Part shown: one piece after another, positions 1 to 7,304 of the stretch
Layout: each line of letters opens with the position of its first letter
Position numbering within the stretch: position 1 is the stretch's first letter
Assembly (NCBI GenBank): GCA_038216175.1
Contig: JBBQQG010000020.1
Coordinates: 1 to 20,017, forward strand
Origin: JBBQQG01 sp038216175
GTDB lineage: Bacteria; Patescibacteriota; Saccharimonadia; Saccharimonadales; OMJO01
DNA length: 20,017 bases
Direction of reading: 5' to 3'
Made by a program: the position numbers and the translations under genes
The notes under the pieces: generated by a model
Seen by the model: the letters and a program-made list of their open reading frames with translations, nothing else
Database searches by the model: none
What the model was told of the DNA's origin: nothing

Positions 1-224
1 TTTTTTCGAAGTATAAGTCTAAGATTTGACAAATAATGTCGGGGATTTGTAGTTGGATGAGCTTTAATATATGCCAGGTGAGCATCGACAAAGGAAATTT
101 TATTGTCGGGCCAAAGAACAATATTAGCGCGGTAGGCTGACTTAGTTACCAATCCGGGATCGGACTCCATTAATTTCAGAGCACTTACAATTTCAATTTC
201 TTCCATAATTGGCGGAGCGATCAT
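1..224 (-). CDS. Unrecognised small protein, 3' end cut by window edge
   Basis: At least 74 codons are open from an ATG at 224 to the left edge with no stop. The product begins MIAPPIMEEIEIVSALKLM and later contains a His-Ala-Tyr-Ile stretch and a His-Tyr-Leu-Ser-Asn-Leu-Arg stretch; it shows no signal peptide, membrane segment or motif I can name. A second in-frame ATG lies at 206. The ATG at 224 is preferred because it overlaps the stop of the upstream lysine-rich ORF in an ATGA junction, which points to translational coupling. I do not recognise the family; it may be a short lineage-specific protein. Confidence 0.6.
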   Translation of the reverse strand, partial: MIAPPIMEEIEIVSALKLMESDPGLVTKSAYRANIVLWPDNKISFVDAHLAYIKAHPTTNPRHYLSNLRLILRK

Positions 225-277
225 ATTTTAACTACTTTCGGCTTTTTCTTTTCTTTGCGCCCTTTATCTTTACTCAT
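221..277 (-). CDS. 18-aa lysine-rich micro-ORF coupled to the next gene
   Basis: This short ORF encodes MSKDKGRKEKKKPKVVKI, with 8 lysines and one arginine in 18 residues. It has its own Shine-Dalgarno: GAGGT at 288-284, six bases before the ATG, and a TATACT -10 box about 30 bases upstream. Its TGA overlaps the ATG of the following gene (ATGA). It could be a real basic peptide or a translated leader that feeds ribosomes to the downstream gene. I know of no assigned function. Confidence 0.5.
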   Translation of the reverse strand: MSKDKGRKEKKKPKVVKI

Positions 278-305
278 ACACAAACCTCACACATTTATAT
301 ATAGT

Positions 306-311
306 AGTATA
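306..311 (-). promoter_or_regulatory. -10 box for the lysine-rich micro-ORF transcript
   Basis: TATACT on the minus strand, matching TATAAT at 5 of 6 positions, lies so that transcription would start near 299, giving a leader of about 22 nt with the GAGGT ribosome binding site. No good -35 hexamer is seen at 17 bp spacing (TAGAAA), so the call rests on the -10 alone. Confidence 0.4.
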
Positions 312-347
312 CTCCTTAAATTCAATACTTTCTAGTTTGGCTTTAGC

Positions 348-376
348 TAGACAAAACTAAAGGGTTGTGCTATTAT
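348..376 (+). promoter_or_regulatory. Sigma70-type promoter of the DEAD-box helicase gene
   Basis: TAGACA (348-353), a 17-bp spacer and TATTAT (371-376) each match the consensus hexamers at five of six positions. The start site would fall near 383, leaving a leader of about 95 nt before the ATG at 479, long enough to hold the inverted repeats at 403-457. Confidence 0.65.
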
Positions 377-402
377 TATAGTAATTGTTTTTAATGAATC
401 CG

Positions 403-457
403 AGTTAGTTTACTCAAGGTACTCGATTTCATTTAGCAATCGAGCTATAAACTAACT
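403..457 (+). promoter_or_regulatory. Structured 5' leader of the DEAD-box helicase mRNA
   Basis: A perfect 10-bp inverted repeat (AGTTAGTTTA at 403-412 with TAAACTAACT at 448-457) encloses a second perfect 7-bp repeat (CTCGATT at 422-428 with AATCGAG at 438-444, 9-nt loop). The sequence AATCCGAG at 397-404 can pair with the same CTCGATT, so an alternative fold exists that would break the outer stem. The structure ends just before AAGGA (464-468), the likely ribosome binding site. No T-run follows on either strand, so it is not a terminator. A control role is inference. Confidence 0.45.
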
Positions 458-478
458 ATAAAAAAGGATTCTATTTTT

Positions 479-1699
479 ATGTATAATCGACGTAATGTCG
501 GTCCCAGCGGTTCGCGCCGCGGACTTAGCTATTCATCAGCAAATAACCGACCGAGAGCAAATCGCAGCGGCGGTCGAAAACAATCGATTGACCCAAAGCG
601 CTTTATCAAACCGGCTTCACTTATAACAAGCAGTGATTACGAATCAATAAGCACTTTTAACGAGTTTGAGATTCACGAAATTTTAAAACAAAATATAGCT
701 TCTAAAGGCTATACGTCACCCTCGCATATTCAGGATATGTCAATACCGATCGGACTAGTAGGTAAAGATGTTATCGGTATCGCAAATACCGGTACCGGTA
801 AAACCGCGGCCTTTGCAATTCCACTACTAAATAAAATTATTAGCCAAAAGGGAAGTCGGGCAATAATCATAGCACCGACAAGGGAGCTTGCGCTTCAAAT
901 TGAATCTGAAATTCGCCAGTTCGCTAAAGGTACTGGTTTATTTGGAACATTATTAATTGGCGGCATGCCGATCGTTAAACAAATTAGAGATCTGCGCGAT
1001 AAGCCGGAAATCGTAATTGGAACTCCTGGCAGAATAAAAGACCACGTCAAGCGCGGAGGACTACATCTGTCTACATTTAACATCGTAGTATTAGATGAGG
1101 TAGACCGAATGGTAGATATGGGTTTCATAAATGATATTAGGTTTCTACTTGGAGAACTACCTCAAAAAAGACAGTCACTATTTTTCTCAGCAACACTCGA
1201 TTCGCAGCTTAGAAGCTTAATTGAAAGTTTTATGATTGATCCAGTAATGATTTCTGTTAAAACTGGCGAGACCAGCGACAATGTTGAACAAAACGTAGTT
1301 TATTTCAGTCACCCAAGCGATAAAATAGATAAATTACATGACATATTGAACAAACAAGACGTTTTAAAGGTTTTGATTTTTAGCGAAACAAAAAGAAACG
1401 TCGAAAAATTAAGTAACGGTCTCGTAGAACGCGGCTTTAAAGCAGATGCTCTTCACGGAGATAAGTCGCAGTCACAGAGGCAACGCGCGCTACGAAGTTT
1501 TCGAGATAACCAAGTTAATATATTGGTAGCGACAGATGTAGCTGCAAGAGGTATAGATGTCTCAGATATTACTCATGTCATAAACTTTGACGTACCGAAT
1601 ACTTACGACGACTATATCCACCGGATAGGACGAGCTGGCCGTGGAGATAATACTGGTTTTGCACTAACGTTCGTCGAACAAAATAATCGATCTTATTAA
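479..1699 (+). CDS. DEAD-box ATP-dependent RNA helicase (RhlE-like, DEVD variant)
   Basis: This 406-aa protein unwinds RNA duplexes at the expense of ATP; relatives act in ribosome assembly, mRNA decay and cold adaptation. The motifs run in order: Q-motif region around 60-85, motif I ANTGTGKT at 102-109, Ia PTRELALQ at 133-140, TPGR at 182-185, motif II DEVD at 206-209, SAT at 237-239, V ATDVAARGID at 351-360 and VI HRIGRAGR at 381-388. Motif II reads DEVD rather than DEAD. About 55 N-terminal residues are disordered and rich in Arg, Ser, Asn and Gly, while the protein stops shortly after the core, so the basic RNA-binding tail sits at the N-terminus and not at the usual C-terminus. The ATG follows AAGGA by 10 bases. 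It appears to be a single-gene transcript. Confidence 0.93.
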   Translation: MYNRRNVGPSGSRRGLSYSSANNRPRANRSGGRKQSIDPKRFIKPASLITSSDYESISTFNEFEIHEILKQNIASKGYTSPSHIQDMSIPIGLVGKDVIGIANTGTGKTAAFAIPLLNKIISQKGSRAIIIAPTRELALQIESEIRQFAKGTGLFGTLLIGGMPIVKQIRDLRDKPEIVIGTPGRIKDHVKRGGLHLSTFNIVVLDEVDRMVDMGFINDIRFLLGELPQKRQSLFFSATLDSQLRSLIESFMIDPVMISVKTGETSDNVEQNVVYFSHPSDKIDKLHDILNKQDVLKVLIFSETKRNVEKLSNGLVERGFKADALHGDKSQSQRQRALRSFRDNQVNILVATDVAARGIDVSDITHVINFDVPNTYDDYIHRIGRAGRGDNTGFALTFVEQNNRSY

Positions 1700-1778
1700 A
1701 ACATAGATTTAAAAAGCGCTCAGTCAATTATCAGCTTAACTATTTAAGATACATTTATATCGTTAAGCAATAATAATT

Positions 1779-1783
1779 AGGAG
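1779..1783 (+). promoter_or_regulatory. Ribosome binding site that fixes the fusion-protein start at 1789
   Basis: AGGAG lies five bases before the ATG at 1789. An in-frame GTG at 1783 would give a protein two residues longer, but it overlaps the AGGAG itself, so it cannot be the main start. Confidence 0.75.
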
Positions 1784-1788
1784 TGACA

Positions 1789-3045
1789 ATGGCTGAAACA
1801 GCTCGCCGTGGGATCTGGCAGTTTATAAGACGCCATGTTCGATTAATTGTTGGAGTGTTGATAATACTAATTGCGATCTCAGGCTTCTTAATTTTCAAGC
1901 CAAAACCAGCAAAAATAAGATATATCACTCAAGCAGTCACAAAAGGCACGCTTGTTGACAGTGTTTCAGGTACCGGCAATATAAGCTATGGCAATACAGC
2001 AGTGATATCGTCTCAGCAAAGCGGTATGGTAACTAGCGTAAATGTTCATGTCGGGCAAACTGTAAGCTCGGGTCAGACCCTTTACTCGATAAAAAATCCA
2101 ACCCTAGCAACTGCTGCTGATAAATCTTATGCCAGCTACCTACAGGCAAAACAATCACTTGCAAGTACCCAGTCAACAGTGATTCAAAATCAGAATAATC
2201 TGGACAATCTAAACTCTCTCGGGACTGCGACTCCCGCCCAATTATCACTAGCCAATCAGCAATTAGTAGCGGCCAGATTGGGTACCACGGCAGCTCAGGC
2301 AAATCTAAACACGGCTTGGGAAGATTATCAAAATCAGCTGGCTAATGCCAGCCAAACAACAGTAAGTGCTCCAATTAATGGCATAGTCTCAGCAATGAAT
2401 GTCGCCGTTGGAAATCAAGTAAACGGCGGAGGCACGGTTACTTCGACAACTACAACCTCTTCAGCCGCAGGGACAGTCACAATTGTTGATCCGAACAGTA
2501 TTCAAGCATCAATTTCACTTAACGAAGTTGATGCTGTTAAAGTTACTGTTGATCAAAAAGTCACGCTAACCTTTAATTCACTGAGTTCGCTACAGCTTAC
2601 CGGTAAAGTCGCAAGTATAGACACAACCGGCACTTCAACTTCCGGTGTCGTAACATACAACGCAGTAATATCATTTGATGCTTCTGATCCTCACCTAAAA
2701 GGTGGTATGAGCGTTTCGGCGTCAATTGCCACTCAGGTTAAGCCAAATGTTATATATGTTCCTAACAGCGCTGTAAAAACTGCATCAGATGGTTCAACGA
2801 TTGTCCAGATATTAATAAATAATAGTCCGAGCGACGTTACCGTACAGACGGGTCTTACTACCGGATCAGATACCGAAATTACCAGCGGTTTAGATACTTC
2901 CCAGTCTGTAATTACTCAGACAATTAACCCCCAAACAAGCAAATCAAGCAGTTCCAGTACATCATCCAATCTGTTTCAGTTATCAGGTGGCCGGACAGGA
3001 GGGTTCGGTGGAGGCGGTGCAAGAGGCGGCGGTACTGGTCAATAA
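1789..3045 (+). CDS. MacA/HlyD-type membrane fusion protein of an ABC exporter
   Basis: The 418-aa product is the extracytoplasmic adaptor of a tripartite-like ABC exporter. It has a cytoplasmic basic N-terminus, one membrane segment at about 17-36, the first half of a biotinyl-lipoyl-like domain (about 50-102, with GMVTSVNVHVGQTV), an alpha-hairpin rich in Gln, Asn and Ala (about 105-187), the second lipoyl half (TVSAPINGIV, 191-200), and beta-barrel and membrane-proximal domains to about 380. The last 35 residues are low complexity: a Ser/Thr run and then a Gly/Arg-rich tail (GGRTGGFGGGGARGGG). That tail is unusual for the family. The ABC ATPase gene starts one base after its stop, so the two are co-translated. 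The substrate cannot be read from the sequence. Confidence 0.88.
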   Translation: MAETARRGIWQFIRRHVRLIVGVLIILIAISGFLIFKPKPAKIRYITQAVTKGTLVDSVSGTGNISYGNTAVISSQQSGMVTSVNVHVGQTVSSGQTLYSIKNPTLATAADKSYASYLQAKQSLASTQSTVIQNQNNLDNLNSLGTATPAQLSLANQQLVAARLGTTAAQANLNTAWEDYQNQLANASQTTVSAPINGIVSAMNVAVGNQVNGGGTVTSTTTTSSAAGTVTIVDPNSIQASISLNEVDAVKVTVDQKVTLTFNSLSSLQLTGKVASIDTTGTSTSGVVTYNAVISFDASDPHLKGGMSVSASIATQVKPNVIYVPNSAVKTASDGSTIVQILINNSPSDVTVQTGLTTGSDTEITSGLDTSQSVITQTINPQTSKSSSSSTSSNLFQLSGGRTGGFGGGGARGGGTGQ

Positions 3046-3046
3046 A

Positions 3047-3769
3047 ATGAACGTAGGTTCCACGCTATTAGAATGTAAGAACATTACTAAGCGCTATGGT
3101 AGTGGCGCCAATGCCTCAACCGTTTTAAATAATGTTTCATTTAAAATAAAATCTGGTGAATTCGTAGCAATTATCGGTCCATCAGGCTCAGGAAAATCAA
3201 CGCTCATGAATATAATCGGTGCGTTAGACAGTCCATCGAGCGGCGAATATATTTTAGATAATAAACTAATCTCGAGTCTGGAAGACGATGAATTGGCTCT
3301 TATTAGAAGCCAAAAAATCGGTTTTGTATTTCAATCTTTTAATCTTTTACCCAGAGCAACAGCCAGCCGTAATGTTAATTTACCGCTGATTTATAATCAA
3401 ACGATAACTAAAAAAGATAGGATAAGTCTGGTCAAGCGATCTTTGGAATCAGCCGGATTTGACCTTAATCTGTCTAATAATAAATCTAACCAACTTTCAG
3501 GCGGCCAAATGCAGCGGGTTGCGATTGCTCGGGCACTAGTAAATAATCCCAGTATCGTACTTGCCGATGAGCCGACTGGCAATTTAGACCAGACTACTGG
3601 AAAGATTGTGCTTAAAACATTCATCAAGCTTAATCAATCAGGACGGACGATAATTTTAATAACTCATGACCCGCAAGTTGCAAACTACGCTTCGAGAATT
3701 ATTAGAATTGAAGACGGGCATATTATTAAAGATGAGATAAATTCTGATAAAAGAAAAAACTTATTATGA
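3047..3769 (+). CDS. ABC transporter ATPase (MacB/LolD-type)
   Basis: The 240-aa nucleotide-binding subunit powers the MacA/MacB-like exporter. Walker A GPSGSGKST is at 44-52, the Q-loop Gln at 96 in VFQSFNLLP, the signature LSGGQ at 150-154, Walker B VLADE at 171-175 and the H-loop His at 207. The order and spacing fit the LolD/FtsE/MacB group. An upstream in-frame ATG at 2987 lies inside the fusion-protein gene and is rejected; the ATG at 3047 comes directly after the fusion-protein stop. There is no strong Shine-Dalgarno apart from purine-rich GGCGG sequence, so coupling is likely. Its TGA overlaps the permease ATG (ATGA). Confidence 0.93.
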   Translation: MNVGSTLLECKNITKRYGSGANASTVLNNVSFKIKSGEFVAIIGPSGSGKSTLMNIIGALDSPSSGEYILDNKLISSLEDDELALIRSQKIGFVFQSFNLLPRATASRNVNLPLIYNQTITKKDRISLVKRSLESAGFDLNLSNNKSNQLSGGQMQRVAIARALVNNPSIVLADEPTGNLDQTTGKIVLKTFIKLNQSGRTIILITHDPQVANYASRIIRIEDGHIIKDEINSDKRKNLL

Positions 3770-4986
3770 AAATTTCTGACCTAGTTAATGAAACCGGTTT
3801 TTCACTTCTTATGAATAAAGCTAGATCGGCATTAACAATGCTTGGCATAATAATAGGAATTGCATCAGTTATAACCTTGGTGGCAGTCGGCCAAGGTGCC
3901 ACCAAAACCATCACAAATAATATTAGCGCTCTAGGTTCAAATCTAGTTGTTATTATTCCCGGCTCAACTACCACAGCTGGAGTTAGTCAGGGCATCGGTA
4001 CAAATCAAACCCTTAAAGTTTCCGATGCGACCGCACTCCAAAAACAAATGCAATTTGTAAACGGCATATCTCCTGAGCTTTCAAAACGTTACCAGTTAAA
4101 CTATAAATCGAATAATACAAATACAACTGTATATGGGGCAAACCCAGTTTATGCATTAGTACATAATGTTCAAGTTTCAGACGGGACTTTTTTTGATCAG
4201 CAGCAAAATAATACTGCCCAAAGAGTTGCAGTATTAGGCCCGACTGTAGCGCAGACGCTGTTTGGCGATACATCGTCCGGAGTCGGAAAAACAATTCGAA
4301 TTGGCAACGTAAGTTTTAATGTACTGGGTATAGCAAATGCAAAAGGTGGCAGCGGAATTACTTCACCCGATAACAATGTTTTTATTCCTTTAGTCACTGC
4401 ACAACGATATCTATTTGGGCAAGCTACATCGGTCTCAAGTATTAGCATCTCAGCCCAGTCGTCATCGGATATAAGTTCAGTTCAAGCACAGGCCAGTCAA
4501 ATTATGCTTAATCTGCATAACATATCCAACCCAGCCAGACCAGATTTTCAAATCGTAAACCAAACCGATATCGCATCGAGTTTATCATCGTCAAGCCGCA
4601 CACTAACTATTTTACTCGGTTCAATCGCAGGGATAAGCTTATTGGTTGGAGGTATCGGTATTATGAATATGATGCTTACAACAGTAACTGAAAGAACTAG
4701 GGAGATAGGTCTCAGAAAAGCAGTTGGTGCACGAAAACGGGATATAGGAAATCAGTTCTTAAGTGAGGCCATCGTACTTACTATTGTCGGTGGTCTTTGC
4801 GGTATAGCAATCGGCCTACTAAGCGCAGTCTTATTAAATCATTTTAACCTAGTAACGACTGTGCTAACTTGGTGGTCTATTGTGCTTGCTTTCGGAGTGT
4901 CAATGTTAATCGGAGTAATGTTTGGCTATTATCCGGCAAACAGAGCTGCCCGATTAAAACCAATTGATGCCCTGAAATATGAATAA
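3766..4986 (+). CDS. MacB/FtsX-type ABC transporter permease
   Basis: The 406-aa permease has the MacB layout: a first membrane helix at about 22-44, a large extracytoplasmic domain (about 45-277), and three more helices at about 278-303, 333-357 and 365-388. The conserved loop TERTREIGLRKAVGA after the second helix is the FtsX-domain coupling motif that touches the ATPase. Unlike Gram-negative MacB, the ATPase is a separate polypeptide, as is common in Gram-positive bacteria and CPR. These transporters are mechanotransmission machines that act on peptides, lipids or drugs outside the membrane; the substrate here is unknown. Confidence 0.92.
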   Translation: MKISDLVNETGFSLLMNKARSALTMLGIIIGIASVITLVAVGQGATKTITNNISALGSNLVVIIPGSTTTAGVSQGIGTNQTLKVSDATALQKQMQFVNGISPELSKRYQLNYKSNNTNTTVYGANPVYALVHNVQVSDGTFFDQQQNNTAQRVAVLGPTVAQTLFGDTSSGVGKTIRIGNVSFNVLGIANAKGGSGITSPDNNVFIPLVTAQRYLFGQATSVSSISISAQSSSDISSVQAQASQIMLNLHNISNPARPDFQIVNQTDIASSLSSSSRTLTILLGSIAGISLLVGGIGIMNMMLTTVTERTREIGLRKAVGARKRDIGNQFLSEAIVLTIVGGLCGIAIGLLSAVLLNHFNLVTTVLTWWSIVLAFGVSMLIGVMFGYYPANRAARLKPIDALKYE

Positions 4987-5003
4987 TTAATAAAGGAGAA
5001 TTT

Positions 5004-5429
5004 ATGAAACATAATAGTAAAATTTTTATACCAATAGTTATATCAGCTCTATTATTTGGGGGCGGTGGGTTTTTAGCAGGATGGTATTTGAAACCTAAAA
5101 CAAAGCTAGCATCTTCAACAACTAGAGCGGCTAATTTTGGAACAGGTGGTGCGAGAGCCGGTAGAAGGGGACAATTCGGAGGTCCAAGAGTTGCCGGTAT
5201 GGTGATAAGTATTGATGGGACGAGTATGACCGTTAAGCTGGCAAGTGGTAATACTCAGACAGTTTATCTAAATAACTCGACAACCTATTCAAAACAAGAC
5301 GATTCAAGTGTAAGTGATATTGCTCAAGGTAAAACTGTCGTAGTCACGGGAACAGCCGCTACCGATGGAAGTTTGACAGCATCAAATGTTAGTCTTACTA
5401 AAACTACATTGACGCCAGTACAAAATTAA
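5004..5429 (+). CDS. Membrane-anchored DUF5666-like small exported protein
   Basis: The 141-aa product starts with a short basic segment and a membrane helix or uncleaved signal at about 7-27, then a Gly/Arg-rich linker (about 44-62) and a small beta-rich domain (about 63-132) with the pattern GMVISIDGTSMTVKLASG, a Thr residue before a Tyr-Ser turn, and QGKTVVVTG. That pattern resembles DUF5666 domains. AAGGAG sits five bases before the ATG, 17 bases after the permease stop, so it is the fourth gene of the exporter operon. Its linker shares the FGG and GGAR low-complexity style of the fusion-protein tail. It may be an accessory subunit on the outside of the membrane; function unproven. Confidence 0.75.
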   Translation: MKHNSKIFIPIVISALLFGGGGFLAGWYLKPKTKLASSTTRAANFGTGGARAGRRGQFGGPRVAGMVISIDGTSMTVKLASGNTQTVYLNNSTTYSKQDDSSVSDIAQGKTVVVTGTAATDGSLTASNVSLTKTTLTPVQN

Positions 5430-5437
5430 TTATGCAT

Positions 5438-6466
5438 TTATATGGTTTTGGATTTTAGATAATGTGGCAACCGTACATTAAATGTAGATCCTTTTTTTGG
5501 AGTAGAAACCACGTTAATGCTGCCACCATGCAGTTCGATAATATTTTTGGCTATTGCAAGTCCTAGACCGTAGCCTCCAACATTCTGTTTATTTCGTGCC
5601 TGATCGGCACGGTAAAATCTTTCGAATATATGCTCTTGATCTAGATTAGATATTCCAATACCTTGATCGGTAATTTTAACGGTCACATATTTCTTATCTG
5701 TGATAGCTGTTATTTTAATTTCAGATTTCTGATGACTGTACTTAATGGCGTTATCGACAATAGTTACAAAAGCTTCAATTAAACTCGTTTCATCTCCAGT
5801 CACCAGTAAATTCGACTTTATATTTGTATTAACTAATATATTTTTAGATTCAGCAAAGGACAAAACCCTTAGCAGTGTTTGATCAACGACGTGCTCTAAA
5901 GATATTTTTTCAGTACCTATAGAGTCATTTTTTAGCTGAGACAGCTTTAACAGGCCATCGGTAAGAGCTGTCAGTTTTTGTAGTTCTTCTAGATTACTTT
6001 TTATCTGATTTTTAGCCTGAATTAAAGTAATATTTTTTTTCATTAACGTAACTTCATTCTCAGTTGTCATTACGGCCAGTGGTGTTCTAAGCTCATGGCT
6101 AGCATCAGCCGTAAAGCGGCTTTGAGCGTTATGTGATTCTTCAATCGGCATTAATGTACGTCGAGCTAAGTAATAACTTAAAAATCCACCACTTATTAGT
6201 ATTAATAAATTAGTTAATATTAAACGGCTGACAATGTGATCGTGCGCACTTTTATACTCGGATTGCCGCTGGCTGATAAATTGATCGCGGACATTGGTAA
6301 AGCCATCAAAACGCGGCAGATTGTCGACAAGAGCAGTCTGTCGCCTAAATCCACGATCAATTTCCTGAGTCAATAAATGATATAAATTCAAGCTAAATGA
6401 AAAGCTGATAACCATAATAATGCCTAGATAAAGCGCAGATAATTTTAGCGACGTTTTATGAAACAT
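5438..6466 (-). CDS. Sensor histidine kinase (HisKA/HATPase)
   Basis: The 342-aa membrane sensor autophosphorylates and passes phosphate to the regulator encoded just upstream. Two membrane helices (about 9-27 and 82-100) frame an extracytoplasmic sensor loop of only about 55 residues. A short linker without a clear full-length HAMP domain leads to the H-box ASHELRTPL with His124, then the N-box (Asn239 in IVDNAIKYS), G1 DQGIGI at 267-272, F-box FERFYR at 281-286 and G2 GYGLGLA at 298-304. All catalytic motifs look intact. Its ATG shares one base with the regulator stop (TAATG). It ends eight bases from the end of the convergent exporter operon. Confidence 0.93.
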   Translation of the reverse strand: MFHKTSLKLSALYLGIIMVISFSFSLNLYHLLTQEIDRGFRRQTALVDNLPRFDGFTNVRDQFISQRQSEYKSAHDHIVSRLILTNLLILISGGFLSYYLARRTLMPIEESHNAQSRFTADASHELRTPLAVMTTENEVTLMKKNITLIQAKNQIKSNLEELQKLTALTDGLLKLSQLKNDSIGTEKISLEHVVDQTLLRVLSFAESKNILVNTNIKSNLLVTGDETSLIEAFVTIVDNAIKYSHQKSEIKITAITDKKYVTVKITDQGIGISNLDQEHIFERFYRADQARNKQNVGGYGLGLAIAKNIIELHGGSINVVSTPKKGSTFNVRLPHYLKSKTI

Positions 6467-7146
6467 TAAGTCATTATTCCGAAATAATAACCAAAACCTC
6501 GCCTTGTATGTAGTAGAGGTGACAGGTTAAAAGGTTTATCGATTTTATTTCTTAAATAACCAATATATACCTCAACTGTGTTTGGTAAAATATCAGAATC
6601 ATAATTCCATACGTGCTGCATAATTGCATCTTTTGTAACTATTCGCTCGGCATTTCTCATTAGATATTCAAGTAGGGCAAACTCTCTATTTGTAAGTTCA
6701 ATTCGGTTTGAACTTCGATTAACAAAGAACTGTTCAGGATCCAGTTCAAGATCTTTATACTTAAGAACATTCGATATTGACTCACGTGGACGTCTTAACA
6801 GTGCTCTGACACGTGCTATCAGTTCTACAAACGCGAAAGGTTTAACTAAATAATCGTCTGCTCCTGCGTTTAACCCTTCAGCCCGATCAAGCACTTTATC
6901 CTTGGCTGTTAAAAGCAGTATCGGAACATGAATTAAGTTTTTTCTCAGATGCTTTAAAATTCCTATACCGTCAATACTTCCTGGCAGCATCCTATCGAGT
7001 ATCACAAGATCATAAGGTTCTGTCGTTGCCATTATCAGTCCTTGGTCACCATCATATGCAACGTCTACGGCATATGACTGTTGTTCCAAGCCGCGCTTAA
7101 TTGCATTGGCAATCTTATGTTCGTCTTCAATAATTAGTATCCGCAT
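6466..7146 (-). CDS. OmpR/PhoB-family response regulator
   Basis: The 226-aa transcription factor has a receiver domain (1-118) with the acidic pair Glu8/Asp9, phosphoacceptor Asp51 in VILDRMLPG, Thr80 and Lys102, followed by a winged-helix DNA-binding domain (about 127-222) with RIVTKDAIMQHVW and the recognition-helix region NTVEVYIGYLRNKID. It pairs with the kinase immediately downstream. The only upstream promoter-like element is TATACT eight bases before the ATG with no Shine-Dalgarno, so the mRNA may be leaderless. The adjacent MacA/MacB-like exporter is a plausible target, as in many exporter/two-component loci, but no operator was identified. Confidence 0.94.
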   Translation of the reverse strand: MRILIIEDEHKIANAIKRGLEQQSYAVDVAYDGDQGLIMATTEPYDLVILDRMLPGSIDGIGILKHLRKNLIHVPILLLTAKDKVLDRAEGLNAGADDYLVKPFAFVELIARVRALLRRPRESISNVLKYKDLELDPEQFFVNRSSNRIELTNREFALLEYLMRNAERIVTKDAIMQHVWNYDSDILPNTVEVYIGYLRNKIDKPFNLSPLLHTRRGFGYYFGIMT

Positions 7147-7154
7147 GAAACTAT

Positions 7155-7160
7155 AGTATA
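7155..7160 (-). promoter_or_regulatory. -10 box placing the response regulator start at about +1
   Basis: TATACT on the minus strand is separated from the ATG at 7146 by eight bases. A start 6-9 bases after the box would fall on or next to the ATG. No Shine-Dalgarno is present and the -35 is weak (CAGCTA at 17 bp). Confidence 0.45.
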
Positions 7161-7243
7161 ACGCGGTATCTGAAATCTAGCTGAGACCACATACCGACAA
7201 AACTTGTTTTATTTCAGACTCCACCTAACAAAATAAGTTTCTC

Positions 7244-7270
7244 AAAAAAACTGTGCTGATAAGCAGCACA
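7244..7270 (-). terminator. Intrinsic terminator after the four-helix membrane protein gene
   Basis: On the minus strand a perfect 7-bp stem, TGTGCTG and CAGCACA with a 5-nt loop, is followed by G and then seven T residues. It begins 34 bases after the stop codon of the 7305-7829 gene and shields the response regulator from read-through. Confidence 0.88.
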
Positions 7271-7304
7271 AAACTCATGTTATTAATTTATCCTGAGAAA
7301 AGGC

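Noticed and set aside
1734..1768. Inverted repeat GCTTAAC/GTTAAGC before the exporter operon
   Set aside because: The 21-nt loop and lack of a T-run argue against a terminator. The same 7-mer occurs elsewhere in this AT-rich window (7303-7309, 7851-7857), so chance is likely.
2987..3046. N-terminal extension of the ABC ATPase from an ATG at 2987
   Set aside because: It lies wholly inside the fusion-protein gene, lacks family similarity, and the ATG at 3047 matches the normal start.
4013..4448. Minus-strand ORFs within the permease gene
   Set aside because: They are out-of-frame shadows of a clear coding gene with no start signals.
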